64,000 bases of DNA from Oceanibaculum nanhaiense (GTDB taxonomy: Bacteria; Pseudomonadota; Alphaproteobacteria; Oceanibaculales; Oceanibaculaceae), in assembly GCF_002148795.1 (NCBI RefSeq), contig NZ_MPOB01000001.1, positions 434,001 to 498,000 of the forward strand. The letters run 5' to 3'. Positions 17,082-27,508 of the stretch are shown here, piece by piece. How positions within the stretch are numbered: position 1 is the stretch's first letter; each line of letters opens with the position of its first letter. The position numbers and the translations under genes are program-made. Below the pieces are notes generated by a model. The model searched no databases. It worked only from the letters and a program-made list of their open reading frames with translations, and was not told the origin of the DNA.

Positions 17082-17600
17082 TTAGGCGCTGGGCTTCTCG
17101 GCCTCGGCGGCTTCCTCGGCCGGGGCCTCGGCAGGTGCTTCCGCAGGGGCTTCAGCAGCAGGCGCTTCCTCGGCCGGGGCTTCCTCGGCAGGCGCGGCGG
17201 CGGCGGCAGCAGCGGCCTCGGCGGCGGCAGCTTCAGCGGCGGCCTTCTCGGCGGCAGCCTTCTCGGCCAGCGCGGCCTGTTCCTTCATGCGCTCCTGCGT
17301 CTTGGCGCGGGGCTGGTTCTTCTTGGTCTGCTCCGGCTGGGCCGGGGCTTCGCCAAGGCCAACCGTGGCCAGGAAGCGCGCGACGCGGTCGGTCGGCACG
17401 GCGCCAACCGAGATCCAGTGCTTGGCGCGGTCGGCGTCGATCTTCAGTCGGTCCGGATGGCCATGATCGACCATCGGATTGTAGGAGCCGATACGCTCGA
17501 TGAAGGCGCCATCGCGCGGCGAGGTGCTCTGCGCCACAACGATGCGATAGAACGGACGCCGCTTTGCGCCGCCACGGGCCAGACGAATCTTCAGTGCCAT
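17082..17600 (-). CDS. rpsP: 30S ribosomal protein S16 with long Ala/Glu-rich C-terminal extension
   Basis: Small-subunit assembly protein. The S16 core occupies about the first 85 residues ([47 protein letters not shown]). The remaining 85 residues are a low-complexity tail: Lys/Glu/Ala helical repeats, then [10 protein letters not shown]-like repeats. Canonical S16 is 80-90 residues, so the protein is twice that size; alphaproteobacterial S16 tails are common but vary in length. AGGAAGAAACTA precedes the ATG. Confidence 0.95.
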   Translation of the reverse strand: MALKIRLARGGAKRRPFYRIVVAQSTSPRDGAFIERIGSYNPMVDHGHPDRLKIDADRAKHWISVGAVPTDRVARFLATVGLGEAPAQPEQTKKNQPRAKTQERMKEQAALAEKAAAEKAAAEAAAAEAAAAAAAAPAEEAPAEEAPAAEAPAEAPAEAPAEEAAEAEKPSA

Positions 17601-17653
17601 TAGTTTCTTCCTTAACCTGTTACGCGTGTTCTGGTTGTCGTCGAATTGAAGTG

Positions 17654-19114
17654 TCAGCGCCGGCCGAAACCGGGGGGAAGCTTGCCGCCGGGCAGTTTCG
17701 GCAGGCCGGGGAAACCGCCGCCGCCGCCAAGCCCTCCAAGACCGCCGGGGGGCAGCTGCGGCGGTGTTCCGCCACCGCCACCCATCATTCCGCCCATCAT
17801 GCCTTTCAGCATGCCGGACTTGCCCATCTGCTTCATGACCCGGCTCATATCCTGATACTGCTTCAGCAGCCGGTTCACTTCCTGCACCGTTGTGCCGCTG
17901 CCGGCCGCGATGCGCTTGCGGCGCGAGGCGTTCAGCAGCTTGATGTCCTTGCGTTCCTTCTTGGTCATCGAGGAGATGATGGCCTCCTGGTGGGCCAGTT
18001 GCCTCTCGTCGATGTTGGCGCCGGCCAGCTGCTTCTTCATCTTGCCGATGCCGGGCAGCAGGCCCATGACGCCGCCGAGCCCGCCCAGCTTGCGCAGCTG
18101 GCGCAGCTGCGAGGCCATGTCGTCCAGGTCGAAATCGCCCTTCGCCATCTTCTTGGCGAGCCGTTCGGCCTCGTCCTTCTCGATGGTCTCCGCGGCCTTC
18201 TCGACCAGCGAGACGACGTCGCCCATGCCGAGGATACGGCCGGCGATGCGCTGCGGATGGAAATCCTCCAGCGCGTCCATCTTCTCGCCGACGCCCAGCA
18301 GCTTGATCGGGCAGCCGGTAATGGCGCGCATCGACAGTGCCGCACCGCCGCGCGCATCGCCATCGACGCGGGTCATGACGATGCCGGTGACGCCGACGCG
18401 CTCCTTGAAGGATTTCGCCACATTCACGGCGTCCTGGCCGGTCATGGCATCGACCACCAGCAGCACCTCGTGCGGCTGCACGAGGTCGCGTACCGAGGCC
18501 ACCTCGGTCATCAGCGCCTCATCGACATGCAGCCGGCCGGCCGTGTCCAGCATGACCACGTCATAGCCCTGCAGGCGGCCGACGGTCATGGCGCGCTTGG
18601 CGATGGAAACCGGCTGCTCGCCGGGCACGATGGGCAGGGTGGCCACACCGGTCTGCTCGCCCAGGATGCGCAGCTGTTCCTGCGCCGCCGGACGATGCAC
18701 GTCCAGCGAGGCCATCAGCACCTTCTTCTTGTCGCGCTGGGTGAGGCGGCGCGCCAGCTTGCCGGTGGTGGTGGTCTTGCCCGAGCCCTGCAGGCCGACC
18801 ATAAGGATCGGCACCGGGGCGGGGGCGTTCAGGTCGATTGGTTCCGGCTCCGCGCCCAGCATCTCGACCAGCTGGTCATGGACGATCTTCACCACCATCT
18901 GGCCCGGCGTGACCGAGCGCAGCACTTCCTGGCCGACGGCCTTCTCGCCGGCCTGGGCAATGAAATCCTTCACCACCGGCAGGGCGACATCGGCCTCCAG
19001 CAGCGCCACGCGCACTTCGCGCATGACCTCCTTGACGTCGCTCTCGGAGAGGGCGCCGCGCCGCTTCAGTCGCTCGAACACATCGCCGAGCTTGCCGGTC
19101 AGGCCGTCGAACAA
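17654..19114 (-). CDS. ffh: signal recognition particle protein Ffh
   Basis: GTPase of the signal recognition particle, which with 4.5S RNA targets nascent inner-membrane proteins to FtsY. About 486 residues: N domain, G domain with [25 protein letters not shown] and [14 protein letters not shown], then a Met-rich M domain ([21 protein letters not shown]). It ends in a Gly/Pro-rich tail. The likely start is TTG at 19114 ([16 protein letters not shown]); an ATG at 19177 would add 21 residues absent from Ffh proteins. Its receptor gene ftsY is in the same window at 23.2 kb. Confidence 0.94.
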   Translation of the reverse strand: MFDGLTGKLGDVFERLKRRGALSESDVKEVMREVRVALLEADVALPVVKDFIAQAGEKAVGQEVLRSVTPGQMVVKIVHDQLVEMLGAEPEPIDLNAPAPVPILMVGLQGSGKTTTTGKLARRLTQRDKKKVLMASLDVHRPAAQEQLRILGEQTGVATLPIVPGEQPVSIAKRAMTVGRLQGYDVVMLDTAGRLHVDEALMTEVASVRDLVQPHEVLLVVDAMTGQDAVNVAKSFKERVGVTGIVMTRVDGDARGGAALSMRAITGCPIKLLGVGEKMDALEDFHPQRIAGRILGMGDVVSLVEKAAETIEKDEAERLAKKMAKGDFDLDDMASQLRQLRKLGGLGGVMGLLPGIGKMKKQLAGANIDERQLAHQEAIISSMTKKERKDIKLLNASRRKRIAAGSGTTVQEVNRLLKQYQDMSRVMKQMGKSGMLKGMMGGMMGGGGGTPPQLPPGGLGGLGGGGGFPGLPKLPGGKLPPGFGRR

Positions 19115-19334
19115 GGGCTCTATCCCGTTGCCGTTGGGTCGGTTTAAAGTCGCGTCACCGCACGCAAACCCGCCCAAGCAAAAATGCGCCCGTGCGCGAA
19201 ACTCGCGGACGGACGGTGCCCCCCAACAGGGGTGGAGGGCTTCTATGGGCGGCCAACATGCCGTGAATGGGGCGGAACCTAGGGGAAACGGCCACCGGAG
19301 TCAATCGCCGTGCGGCCGGGAAGCGGGGGGCTTC

Positions 19335-19805
19335 ATGGAAGACGAGAAGACAAAAGATTTCTGGGCGGCCTATCGCGCCGCGTCGGGCGTGCCGGATCGG
19401 CCTTATGAGGTGGTGCGCTTCGGCGATTCGCCGGCGCTGGCCGACGAGCTGCTGGCCCTGGTCCGTGCCGGTCGCAAACGGGCGACGGCATCGCTGCTGC
19501 GCGACTATGCGCCGGATGCCGTGCCGAAGCCGGGGGATCATGTGCTGGTGCTGGACGGCGCCGGCAATCCGGCCTGCATCTGGCGGACCAGTGCGGCGGA
19601 TATCCTGCCGTTCATCGAGGTGGGCGAGGATTTCGCGGCGGCGGAGGGCGAGGGGGATGGCAGCCTCGCCTATTGGCGCGAGGGGCATAACCGCTATTTC
19701 GGCCGGCAGGCGGAACGCGAGGGTTTCGCCATGCACGACCGGATCGAGGTGGTGTGCGAGCGTTTCGAACTGGTCTGGCCGCCGGAACTGGCGGACCGGC
19801 GATAA
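19335..19805 (+). CDS. ASCH-domain protein
   Basis: A 156-residue cytoplasmic protein of the ASCH (PUA-like) superfamily: an N-terminal helix DFWAAYRAASGVP, the family ELLALVRAGRKRATASL motif, PGDHVLVLDGAGNPACIWRT, and a C-terminal YWREGHNRYFGRQAEREGF. ASCH proteins are predicted RNA- or nucleoside-binding proteins; some hydrolyse acetylcytidine. It is an isolated gene between ffh (divergent) and a convergent small gene only 4 bases away. Confidence 0.88.
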   Translation: MEDEKTKDFWAAYRAASGVPDRPYEVVRFGDSPALADELLALVRAGRKRATASLLRDYAPDAVPKPGDHVLVLDGAGNPACIWRTSAADILPFIEVGEDFAAAEGEGDGSLAYWREGHNRYFGRQAEREGFAMHDRIEVVCERFELVWPPELADRR

Positions 19806-19809
19806 GGGG

Positions 19810-20049
19810 TTACTTCCCCGAGCGCTTCAGGCTCTTGATCTGGCCGCGCGGCTGGCCGGACATCTCGGCGATCTTCCGGTCCTGGTCCATGATGTAGGTC
19901 CGTGCGGGCGCATCGCCATCCAGCCCGTCGATAAGCTCGCCGGGTACCTTGCGGTTGGAGGACAGGCTGCCATCCTCATAGATCACGTTGAACAGGACGA
20001 AGCTGGCAGGTGTGGCGGGTTTCTTCTGGCGGCCCAAGATGGTCTCCAT
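19810..20049 (-). CDS. small conserved-looking hypothetical protein (79 aa)
   Basis: Not assigned to a named family. It has a basic N-terminus (METILGRQKKPATPASFVLF), a central hydrophobic/beta-rich half (FNVIYEDGSLSSNRKVP), and an acidic then basic C-terminus ending QIKSLKRSGK. No signal peptide or membrane helix. The text reads like a small soluble domain with an NVxYEDG turn. It converges on the ASCH gene with 4 bases between stops. Confidence 0.65.
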   Translation of the reverse strand: METILGRQKKPATPASFVLFNVIYEDGSLSSNRKVPGELIDGLDGDAPARTYIMDQDRKIAEMSGQPRGQIKSLKRSGK

Positions 20050-20169
20050 CGGGTATAAGGAAAGCGAGAAAGGCCGGTGGTCGCAGAATCAATCAACCGC
20101 GGCTGATTGACCGCGGTCTGGCGACCCCGGTTTGGCGACCCCGACCGCAGTGTCAGCAGGCACTTTGTT

Positions 20170-20421
20170 TCAGTCGCGCTTTTCCGGGCTTTCGCCTGTC
20201 GCGTCGCCACCAGGAAGGACGGTATCGGCGGATTCCCCGTCGAGAGTTTCGCCGTCGAGAGCGTCCCCGTCGGGGGATTCCCCGTCAGCGGACTCCTCGC
20301 CAAGTGTCCCCTTGCGGCGGGCCACTTCTTCTTCCTTGCGCAGAAGCTTTTCTTTTTTCTTCTGCTCTTTGGCCCGGTTCCGCTCGGCGCGCTGCTGATT
20401 GTAGTTCGGCTTAAAGGCCAT
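20170..20421 (-). CDS. small charged hypothetical protein with pentapeptide repeats (83 aa)
   Basis: The first 40 residues are strongly basic and helical (MAFKPNYNQQRAERNRAKEQ, then KKKEKLLRKEEEVARRK), a start I recognise from small conserved alphaproteobacterial proteins of unknown function. The C-terminal half is acidic, with four five-residue repeats of the form x-D-G-(E/D)-x. Charge segregation suggests nucleic-acid binding by the N-terminus, which is inference. It lies beside the cold-shock gene, whose terminator is 30 bases from its start. Confidence 0.7.
   Translation of the reverse strand: MAFKPNYNQQRAERNRAKEQKKKEKLLRKEEEVARRKGTLGEESADGESPDGDALDGETLDGESADTVLPGGDATGESPEKRD
20231..20290 (-). 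repeat. 15-bp tandem repeat inside the small charged protein gene
   Basis: Four adjacent 15-base units at 20231, 20246, 20261 and 20276, each carrying a GTC core in the same position (CCCCGTC or CGCCGTC). The frame is preserved, so copy-number change adds or removes five residues. Confidence 0.75.
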
Positions 20422-20450
20422 CTGGGCGTCTCCCGGCTGGCTGAAATGGA

Positions 20451-20478
20451 AAAGGGCGCCGGTGAACCGGCGCCCTTT
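20451..20478 (-). terminator. terminator of the cold-shock gene
   Basis: A perfect 13-bp inverted repeat, AAAGGGCGCCGGT (20451-20463) with ACCGGCGCCCTTT (20466-20478), and a two-base loop; on the minus strand the stem ends in TTTTCC. Confidence 0.85.
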
Positions 20479-20500
20479 CGCTTTAGGCTCAGACCTTAGG

Positions 20501-20710
20501 TCAGACGGCCTTCAGATTCTCAGCCGAGGTCTTGCCACGCTTCGGATCGCGCTGCTCTTCATACGAGACCTTCTGGCCTTCGTTGAGGCTGCGCATCCCG
20601 GCGCGCTCGACGGCGGAGATGTGGACGAAAACGTCCGGACCACCGTTCTCCGGCTGAATGAAACCGTAACCCTTGGTGCTATTGAACCACTTGACTGTAC
20701 CGATCGGCAT
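20501..20710 (-). CDS. cold-shock protein (CspA family)
   Basis: A single cold-shock domain of 69 residues that binds single-stranded RNA/DNA and melts mRNA structure. RNP-1 reads KGYGFIQP and RNP-2 VFVHISA, inside the canonical [15 protein letters not shown] beginning. AAGGAGG lies six bases before the ATG. The mRNA leader holds two stable hairpins (20734-20794), and a perfect terminator follows. The paralogue number and whether it is cold- or growth-regulated cannot be told. Confidence 0.95.
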   Translation of the reverse strand: MPIGTVKWFNSTKGYGFIQPENGGPDVFVHISAVERAGMRSLNEGQKVSYEEQRDPKRGKTSAENLKAV

Positions 20711-20733
20711 GTTTGCCTCCTTCGTTGTCGATT

Positions 20734-20794
20734 CGCCCCACCCGGATGGGAGGAGCGTCGCACTCTGTGTCCAGGGATAGCGCGAACTGGACAC
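20734..20794 (-). promoter_or_regulatory. structured leader of the cold-shock mRNA
   Basis: Hairpin A: GTGTCCAG (20767-20774) pairs with CTGGACAC (20787-20794). Hairpin B (20734-20757): a stem of nine pairs interrupted by one T-T mismatch around a four-base loop, ending about 24 bases before the start codon, just before the ribosome binding site. Cold-shock mRNAs often carry structured leaders; function here is inferred. Confidence 0.45.
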
Positions 20795-20885
20795 CCGAAG
20801 GGGCGTTACGAGCCGGCAGTCTGAAGCAGAATGGTCACAGCAATGTGGGGCCGTTCCGTTCAAAAAGCAAGAGGAATGGCGGAAT

Positions 20886-20960
20886 TCAGGAAAAGATAAG
20901 CCAGAGCAGCAGGATGAGCGGGATGGGAATTCCCACAAGCCAGAGCAGAATATAGGGCAT
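20886..20960 (-). CDS. 24-residue hydrophobic membrane peptide
   Basis: A short gene: ATG at 20960, TGA at 20886, with AAAGGAG six bases before the ATG, one of the best ribosome binding sites in the window. The peptide starts [15 protein letters not shown] and is almost entirely Leu/Ile/Trp/Pro, long enough to span the membrane once. The only polar residue is the terminal Ser. I recall similar tiny Trp/Pro-containing peptides in other Proteobacteria but cannot name a family. It lies 175 bases upstream of the cold-shock gene on the same strand. Standard gene finders would skip it for length. Confidence 0.6.
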   Translation of the reverse strand: MPYILLWLVGIPIPLILLLWLIFS

Positions 20961-21125
20961 GTGTGTCTCCTTTGATAGTTGCATAAGAGAACGATTGACC
21001 ACCGGTTTCGATCCCGCCGGGCCGCTTCTGCAAGGCAGGTCTGCGGAAACAGGCGGGGGAATGCGCGTGTGCTTGCGCAAGCTGGCCGTGGACTCCGGGC
21101 CCCGCATCGCCATATAACGCGAGCT

Positions 21126-21962
21126 ATGGAAAAGCTTCCGTTCATAAAGATGCATGGGCTGGGCAACGATTTCGTCGTGCTCGACGGCCGCGCCGCGCCG
21201 ATTGTGCTGAGCGAGGCGCAGATTCGCGCCATCGCCGACCGCCGCACCGGCGTCGGCTTCGACCAGATGATCGTCATCGAGCCGCCGAAGAACGGCGCCG
21301 ATGCCTATATGCGCATCCTGAATGCCGATGGCGGCGAGGTGGAGGCCTGCGGCAACGCCACGCGCTGCGTCGCGTCCTGGCTGTCGGAAGAGGCGGATCG
21401 GCCGGCTTTGTCGATCGAAACCGTGGTCGGCACGCTGCTGACCAATGTGAATGCGGACGGCACTGTGACCGTCGATATGGGCGAGGCGCGGCTGGGCTGG
21501 GACGAAATTCCGCTGGCCCGCGAGATGGACACGCTGAAGGTCATGGCCGGCGTGGCGCCGCTGACCGAGGCGACCTGCGTGAATGTCGGCAACCCGCACG
21601 CCGTCTATTTCGTCGATGATGTCGAGAGCGTCCCGATGGCCGAGATCGGCCCCCGCATCGAACATGACCCGATGTTCCCGCAGCGCATCAATGTCGAGGC
21701 GGTGCAGATCCTGTCGCCGACGAAGATGCGGATGCGGGTGTGGGAGCGTGGTGTCGGCATCACCCGGGCCTGCGGTACCGGCGCCTGCGCCAGCCTGGTT
21801 GCCGCCGTTCGGCGCGGCCTCAGTGAGCGCAAGGCCGATGTGATCCTCGATGGCGGCACGCTGACCATCGAATGGACCGAAGATGGCCGGGTGCTGATGA
21901 CCGGGCCGGTCGCCATCTCCTACCGGGGCGAGCTGGAGCCGTCCGTCATCGGGGCCGCGTGA
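21126..21962 (+). CDS. dapF: diaminopimelate epimerase
   Basis: Epimerises LL- to meso-diaminopimelate for lysine and peptidoglycan. 278 residues from the ATG at 21126 ([20 protein letters not shown]). The two catalytic cysteines are in [14 protein letters not shown] and [12 protein letters not shown]. The upstream in-frame segment back to 20979 lacks similarity to the family. The last base overlaps the mtaB start (TGATG), making a dapF-mtaB-ftsY operon. Confidence 0.95.
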   Translation: MEKLPFIKMHGLGNDFVVLDGRAAPIVLSEAQIRAIADRRTGVGFDQMIVIEPPKNGADAYMRILNADGGEVEACGNATRCVASWLSEEADRPALSIETVVGTLLTNVNADGTVTVDMGEARLGWDEIPLAREMDTLKVMAGVAPLTEATCVNVGNPHAVYFVDDVESVPMAEIGPRIEHDPMFPQRINVEAVQILSPTKMRMRVWERGVGITRACGTGACASLVAAVRRGLSERKADVILDGGTLTIEWTEDGRVLMTGPVAISYRGELEPSVIGAA

Positions 21963-23217
21963 TGGGCGTCGAGATCGTCACCTTCGGCTGCCGCCTCAAT
22001 TCCTACGAATCCGAGGTGATGAAGGATCTGGCCGCGCAGGCCGGGCTGACCGACACGGTGATCGTGAATACCTGCGCCGTCACCGCCGAGGCCGAGCGCC
22101 AGGCGCGCCAGACCATCCGCAAGCTGCGCCGCAACAACCCGGACGCAAAGATCATCGTCACCGGCTGCGCTGCCCAGGTGAAGCCGGAGCAGTTTGCCGC
22201 CATGCCGGAAGTGGACCGCATCCTCGGCAATGAGGAGAAGCTGCAGGCCGCAAGCTACGGGCTGGACGACGATGCCCGGGTGCGGGTGAACGACATCATG
22301 AGCGTGCGCGAGACCGCCGCGCACATGATCGCCGGCTTCGAGGACCGCGCCCGCGCCTTCGTTCAGGTACAGCAGGGCTGTGACCATCGCTGCACCTTCT
22401 GCATCATCCCCTTCGGCCGCGGCAACAGCCGCTCCGTCCCCATCGGCCGGGTGGTCGAGCAGGTGCGCGAGCTGGTACGCAATGGCTATAACGAGGTCGT
22501 GCTGACCGGCGTCGATATCACCAGCTACGGCCCCGATCTGCCGGGCAAGCCGATGCTGGGCCAGATGATCCGCCGGCTGCTGGCCAATGTGCCGGAACTG
22601 CCGCGCCTGCGGCTGTCTTCGCTCGACCCGGTGGAGATCGACGATGATCTGTTCCGGCTGATCGCCGAGGAGCCGCGTCTGCTGCCGCATCTGCATATCA
22701 GCCTGCAGGCCGGCGACGACATGATCCTGAAGCGCATGAAGCGCCGCCATCTGCGCGCCGACGCCATCGCCTTTGTCGAGAAGGTGAAGGCGCTGTGCCC
22801 CGACATGGTGTTCGGCGCCGATCTGATCGCCGGTTTCCCGACCGAGACCGACGCGATGTTCGAGAACACGCTGCGCAGTGTCGAGGAATGCGACCTGACC
22901 TATCTGCACGTCTTTCCCTATAGCGAGCGCCCCGGCACGCCGGCGGCGCGCATGCCTCAGCTTCCGGTGGAGGTGCGCAAGGAGCGCGCGGCGCGTCTGC
23001 GCGCGGCGGGCGAGGCGCGGCAGGCGTCCTTCCTGGCCTCGCGCATCGGCACTGAGGCCGAGGTTCTGATGGAGAAGCCCGGTATGGGCCGGACCGAGCA
23101 TTTCGCGCCCGTCCTTCTCGATACCGATGTCGCGCCGGGCACGATCCTGCGTGCCCGCATTACCGGGGCCGGGGCGGAACAGCTTACCGGCCAGACCTTG
23201 GATATCCGGACAGCAGC

Positions 23218-23221
<4 letters not shown>
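21962..23221 (+). CDS. mtaB: tRNA t6A37 methylthiotransferase MtaB
   Basis: Radical-SAM enzyme that adds a methylthio group to N6-threonylcarbamoyladenosine at tRNA position 37. 419 residues: UPF0004 domain (TFGCRLNSYESEVMKDLA, NTCAVTAEAERQARQ, VTGCAAQVKPE) with three Cys for the auxiliary cluster, then the radical-SAM CDHRCTFCIIPFGRG, and a C-terminal TRAM-like region. The gene for the enzyme that makes its substrate, tsaD, is at 55.4 kb. Confidence 0.94.
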
Positions 23222-24183
<962 letters not shown>

Positions 24184-24186
24184 ACT

Positions 24187-26160
24187 CTAGACGTTGCGCG
24201 CGCGGACTGTCCGCCCGGCCGGGAAGGTGACGCGCACGATGGTGCCGCGCCCCGGCCAGCTTTCGATGTCCATCTCGCCGTCATGCAGGCCGATCAGGCT
24301 GTCGATGATGGCGAGGCCGAGGCCGGTCCCCTGGATTTTATGCTTCGCGGCCCGGCTGGCGCGGCCGAAGCGCTGGCGGATCAGCGGAATTTCCTCGGGC
24401 TCGATGCCGACCCCGGTGTCAGAGACCAGGATCTGGATTGCCGCCGTTGCGGTCAGCACGGCGGAGACGGAGACCTGCCCGCCGGCCGGCGTGAACTTGA
24501 TGGCGTTGGAGATCAAATTCACCAGAATCTGGCGTGTCATGCGCTCGTCCGCCATCAGGTGCGGCAGGCCGGGCGGCACATCGTTGGTCAGCTCGATCTC
24601 GGCGCTCTCCGCCCGGTCTGCGAACAGCCGGATCGTGCCCTGAACCAGGCTGGCGACATGAAGGTTGGTCTCGATCAGTGTCAGCCGGCCGGCCTCGATC
24701 TTGGCCAGGTCCAGCAGATCGTCGATGAATTCCAGCAGATGCTGGCCGCTGGCGTGGATATCCTCGGCATAGTCGCGGTAGCGCGGATTGTCGAAGGGGC
24801 CGAAATATTGACCCAGCATCACTTCGGAAAAGCCGATGATGGCGTTCAGCGGCGTGCGCAGTTCGTGGCTCATATTGGCCAGGAAGTCGCTTTTGGCGCG
24901 GTTGGCGATTTCCGCCTCTTCCTTCGCGCTGCGCAATTCATCCTCCGCCCCCACGCGCTCGGTGACGTCGATCACCTGGGAGATGATCTGAACGTCAGCG
25001 CCGGCGCCGGTCTCCAGAACGGCGGTGGTCATCAGGCCAACGACGATGTCGCCGCCCTTGGTGATGTAGCGCTTCTCGAACTGGAATTCGCCTGAGCGCG
25101 CCTGTGCCTGGCTGGCAAATCTCTGCGCCATCTGCTCGGCATCGTCCGGATGGGTGACATCCCGGACCGACATGTGCCGCAGCTCGTCACGGTCATAGCC
25201 GACGAACCGGCAATAGGCGTCGTTCACCCGCAGGTAGCGGCCTGTCAGGTCGATCACGGCCATGCCCATTGGCGAGCGTTCGAACAATTGGCGGAACAAG
25301 GCCTCCTTCCTGGCTTCGGCAGCGGCACGGTGCGTGCGTTCGGTTGCATCGTGACCGATAATCAGGGTGGCGCCATCGGCCAGGCGCTCCTCGCGCAGTT
25401 CGATGACGCGCCCGTCCCTGTGATGCAGCGTCAGCGTGCCTTTCGGGTTGCGGTGATAGGCGATGCGATAGGCGATCCATTCCTCGACCTGTTCGGGCGT
25501 ACGCTCCGGCAGCAGGTTCGGGATGTTTTCCCGCAAGCAATCGAGATAGTGACTGCCGGGGGTCAGCAGGCTGGCGATACCGAAAAAAAGCTCCCGGTGC
25601 CGCCGGTTGCACAGGACCAGCCGGTCGTCGGCATCGAACAGCACCACACCATCGGAAGACAGGTCGAGTGCCTGTACCAGCTTGCGCGCGGCGTCATTGG
25701 CGATATCGACTTCGCGCACCTGGTCGGTGATGTTCTGGCAGGTGCCGTGATAGCCGAGGAAGCTGCCATCGGCGGCGTAGATGGGGAAGCCGGACACGCT
25801 GACCGTTCGTACCTGTCCGTTGGCGGCCAGATAGCTATAGCGGTAATCGTTGAAAGGCCGGCGATTGGCCAGGTCGTCCAGATGACGCTGCCAGGCTTCC
25901 TGGTTGGTGCGGGGCATGCCAACCTCGGCGCGGGTCTTGCCCAGGACGTCGTCTGGATCGAGGCCGGTTTCCGCCGCGAACTCGTCGGACAGCAAGGTGA
26001 ACCGCAGATCGGCATCGGTCTCCCAGCGCCAAAGGCGGGCAAGCCGGGGCACTTCGCGGAACTTTTCAAGCTCCGCTTCCAGATCGGCGATCCGCTTCCG
26101 CAGGCGCTCCATCTCGGATGCCTGCGCAAGGTCGCTTGGGGGATTATCCTCTCCCGCCAT
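24187..26160 (-). CDS. soluble multi-PAS sensor histidine kinase
   Basis: 657 residues without membrane helices or signal peptide, so a cytosolic sensor. A short N-terminal coiled coil (MERLRKRIADLEAELEKF) is followed by three PAS-type domains: one from about 40 to 155 (ETDADLRFTLLSDEFAAETG), a second from about 165 with LDLSSDGVVLFDADDRLVLCN, and a third from about 290 with FERSPMGMAVIDLTGRYLRV. The kinase core has the phosphoacceptor His in FLANMSHELRTPLNAIIGF, the N-box NLISNAIKFTPAGG, and G-boxes DTGVGIEP and GTGLGLAI. No response regulator is adjacent (orphan). The ligand is unknown. Confidence 0.92.
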   Translation of the reverse strand: MAGEDNPPSDLAQASEMERLRKRIADLEAELEKFREVPRLARLWRWETDADLRFTLLSDEFAAETGLDPDDVLGKTRAEVGMPRTNQEAWQRHLDDLANRRPFNDYRYSYLAANGQVRTVSVSGFPIYAADGSFLGYHGTCQNITDQVREVDIANDAARKLVQALDLSSDGVVLFDADDRLVLCNRRHRELFFGIASLLTPGSHYLDCLRENIPNLLPERTPEQVEEWIAYRIAYHRNPKGTLTLHHRDGRVIELREERLADGATLIIGHDATERTHRAAAEARKEALFRQLFERSPMGMAVIDLTGRYLRVNDAYCRFVGYDRDELRHMSVRDVTHPDDAEQMAQRFASQAQARSGEFQFEKRYITKGGDIVVGLMTTAVLETGAGADVQIISQVIDVTERVGAEDELRSAKEEAEIANRAKSDFLANMSHELRTPLNAIIGFSEVMLGQYFGPFDNPRYRDYAEDIHASGQHLLEFIDDLLDLAKIEAGRLTLIETNLHVASLVQGTIRLFADRAESAEIELTNDVPPGLPHLMADERMTRQILVNLISNAIKFTPAGGQVSVSAVLTATAAIQILVSDTGVGIEPEEIPLIRQRFGRASRAAKHKIQGTGLGLAIIDSLIGLHDGEMDIESWPGRGTIVRVTFPAGRTVRARNV

Positions 26161-26223
26161 GCTGGGTTTCGTCCTTACCGCCTCATGGGATCAGGTAAAT
26201 GAATATCGAGTAAGCTTCAAATC

Positions 26224-27420
26224 TCATGCCTGTCGCAGCAATCCGCGCCCGGCCAGGTTGCGCATCAGCGCGCCCGTCCCGAAATTCCAGGCCGGAATCC
26301 GGTCCGAGCGGTTCACCCGGTTCACCAGCCGGCCCAGCGCCGGGCTGGCGATCGTCACCAGATCGCCCGGCTTGTGGGTGAAGCCCTGGCCCGGCGCCCC
26401 GCGATCCTCCACCGGGGCGAACAACGTACCGGTGAACAGCACCAGCCCATCGGGGTATTGATGGTTGGGGCCGATGGTCTGGGCGGCAAGGTCGCTCACA
26501 TCGCGGCTGATTTCCGCCATTGAACTGCTGCCTTCCAGCCGGAACCCGTCCTCGCCCTCGACCGTCAGTGTCAGCTCTGCCTTGCGCACATCATCCAGCG
26601 TGAAGCCAGCGTCGAACAGCCGGATGAAGGGGCCGATGGCGCAGGAGCCGTTATTGTCCTTCGCCTTGCCCAGCAACAGCGCGCTGCGGCCCTCGACGTC
26701 GCGCAGATTGACGTCGTTGCCGAGGCTGGCCCCGACGATCTGCCCGGAAGACGCGATGGCCAGCACGATCTCCGGCTCGGGGTTGTTCCAGGAGGAGATC
26801 GGGTGGATGCCGATCTCGGCGCCGCAGCCGACCGCCGACATTGGCTGCGCCTTGGTGAAGATTTCCGCATCCGGGCCGATGCCGACCTCCAGATATTGCG
26901 ACCACAGGCCGCGCGCCATCAGTGCCTGCTTCAGGCGCAGGGCGGCGTCCGAGCCGGGCTTGACGGCGCGCAGATCGTCGCCGATCTCGGCAACGATCAG
27001 CTTGCGCACGCCCTCGGCAGCAGCCGGGTCGCCCTTCGTCTGCTCCTCGATCACCCGTTCCAGCATGGAGCGCGCGAAGGTCACGCCGGCGGCTTTCACC
27101 GCTTGCAGATCGCACGGCGCCAGCAGCCAGGGCTGTTGCGGGTCCTGGCCTTTGGAAGCGTTGTTGGCGGCGGCGCTGTTGGCCAGCAGCGCCTCGACCG
27201 GGGCCAGCGACTCGCCGTCAGCGGCCTGCAGGGCGGCGGCCGGATCTGGCGCATCCAGCAATTCGGCGACGGTCGGCCAGTGCCGCGTGACATCGATGGC
27301 CATGCCGTCGCGCAACGTGACGACGCACGGCCCCGCGATGGCGGGATTCCAGACCCGCCCCACCAGCGTGGCCTGGCGCCAATCTTCCGGCAAGATTTCC
27401 TGTCCCAGCCCGTGTCGCAT
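26224..27420 (-). CDS. fumarylacetoacetate hydrolase family protein, probable 2-keto-3-deoxy sugar-acid dehydratase
   Basis: 398 residues. FAH-fold metal-binding motifs are visible: EIGIHPISSWNNPEPEIVL with acidic ligands, NDVNLRDVEGRSALLLGKAKD and SCAIGPFIRL. The length and a long N-terminal domain resemble the dehydratases of 2-keto-3-deoxy-arabinonate type rather than the 220-280-residue FAH enzymes. The divergent neighbour is a 2-keto-3-deoxygluconate-type kinase, 88 bases away, which supports a role in sugar-acid catabolism. The exact substrate is uncertain. Confidence 0.8.
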   Translation of the reverse strand: MRHGLGQEILPEDWRQATLVGRVWNPAIAGPCVVTLRDGMAIDVTRHWPTVAELLDAPDPAAALQAADGESLAPVEALLANSAAANNASKGQDPQQPWLLAPCDLQAVKAAGVTFARSMLERVIEEQTKGDPAAAEGVRKLIVAEIGDDLRAVKPGSDAALRLKQALMARGLWSQYLEVGIGPDAEIFTKAQPMSAVGCGAEIGIHPISSWNNPEPEIVLAIASSGQIVGASLGNDVNLRDVEGRSALLLGKAKDNNGSCAIGPFIRLFDAGFTLDDVRKAELTLTVEGEDGFRLEGSSSMAEISRDVSDLAAQTIGPNHQYPDGLVLFTGTLFAPVEDRGAPGQGFTHKPGDLVTIASPALGRLVNRVNRSDRIPAWNFGTGALMRNLAGRGLLRQA

Positions 27421-27508
27421 CGTTTCCTCGACGCAAGTTCTTGTCGTTCGGACAGTAGCAGGCCAATACTTCTAAGCAATAATAACGTGTAATCCGAAAG
27501 GAATGCTT

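Noticed and set aside
20961-21060. An EcfG-like promoter before the 24-residue peptide
   Set aside because: A CGTT is present but no GGAAC at 16-18 bases; the best partner has the wrong sequence.
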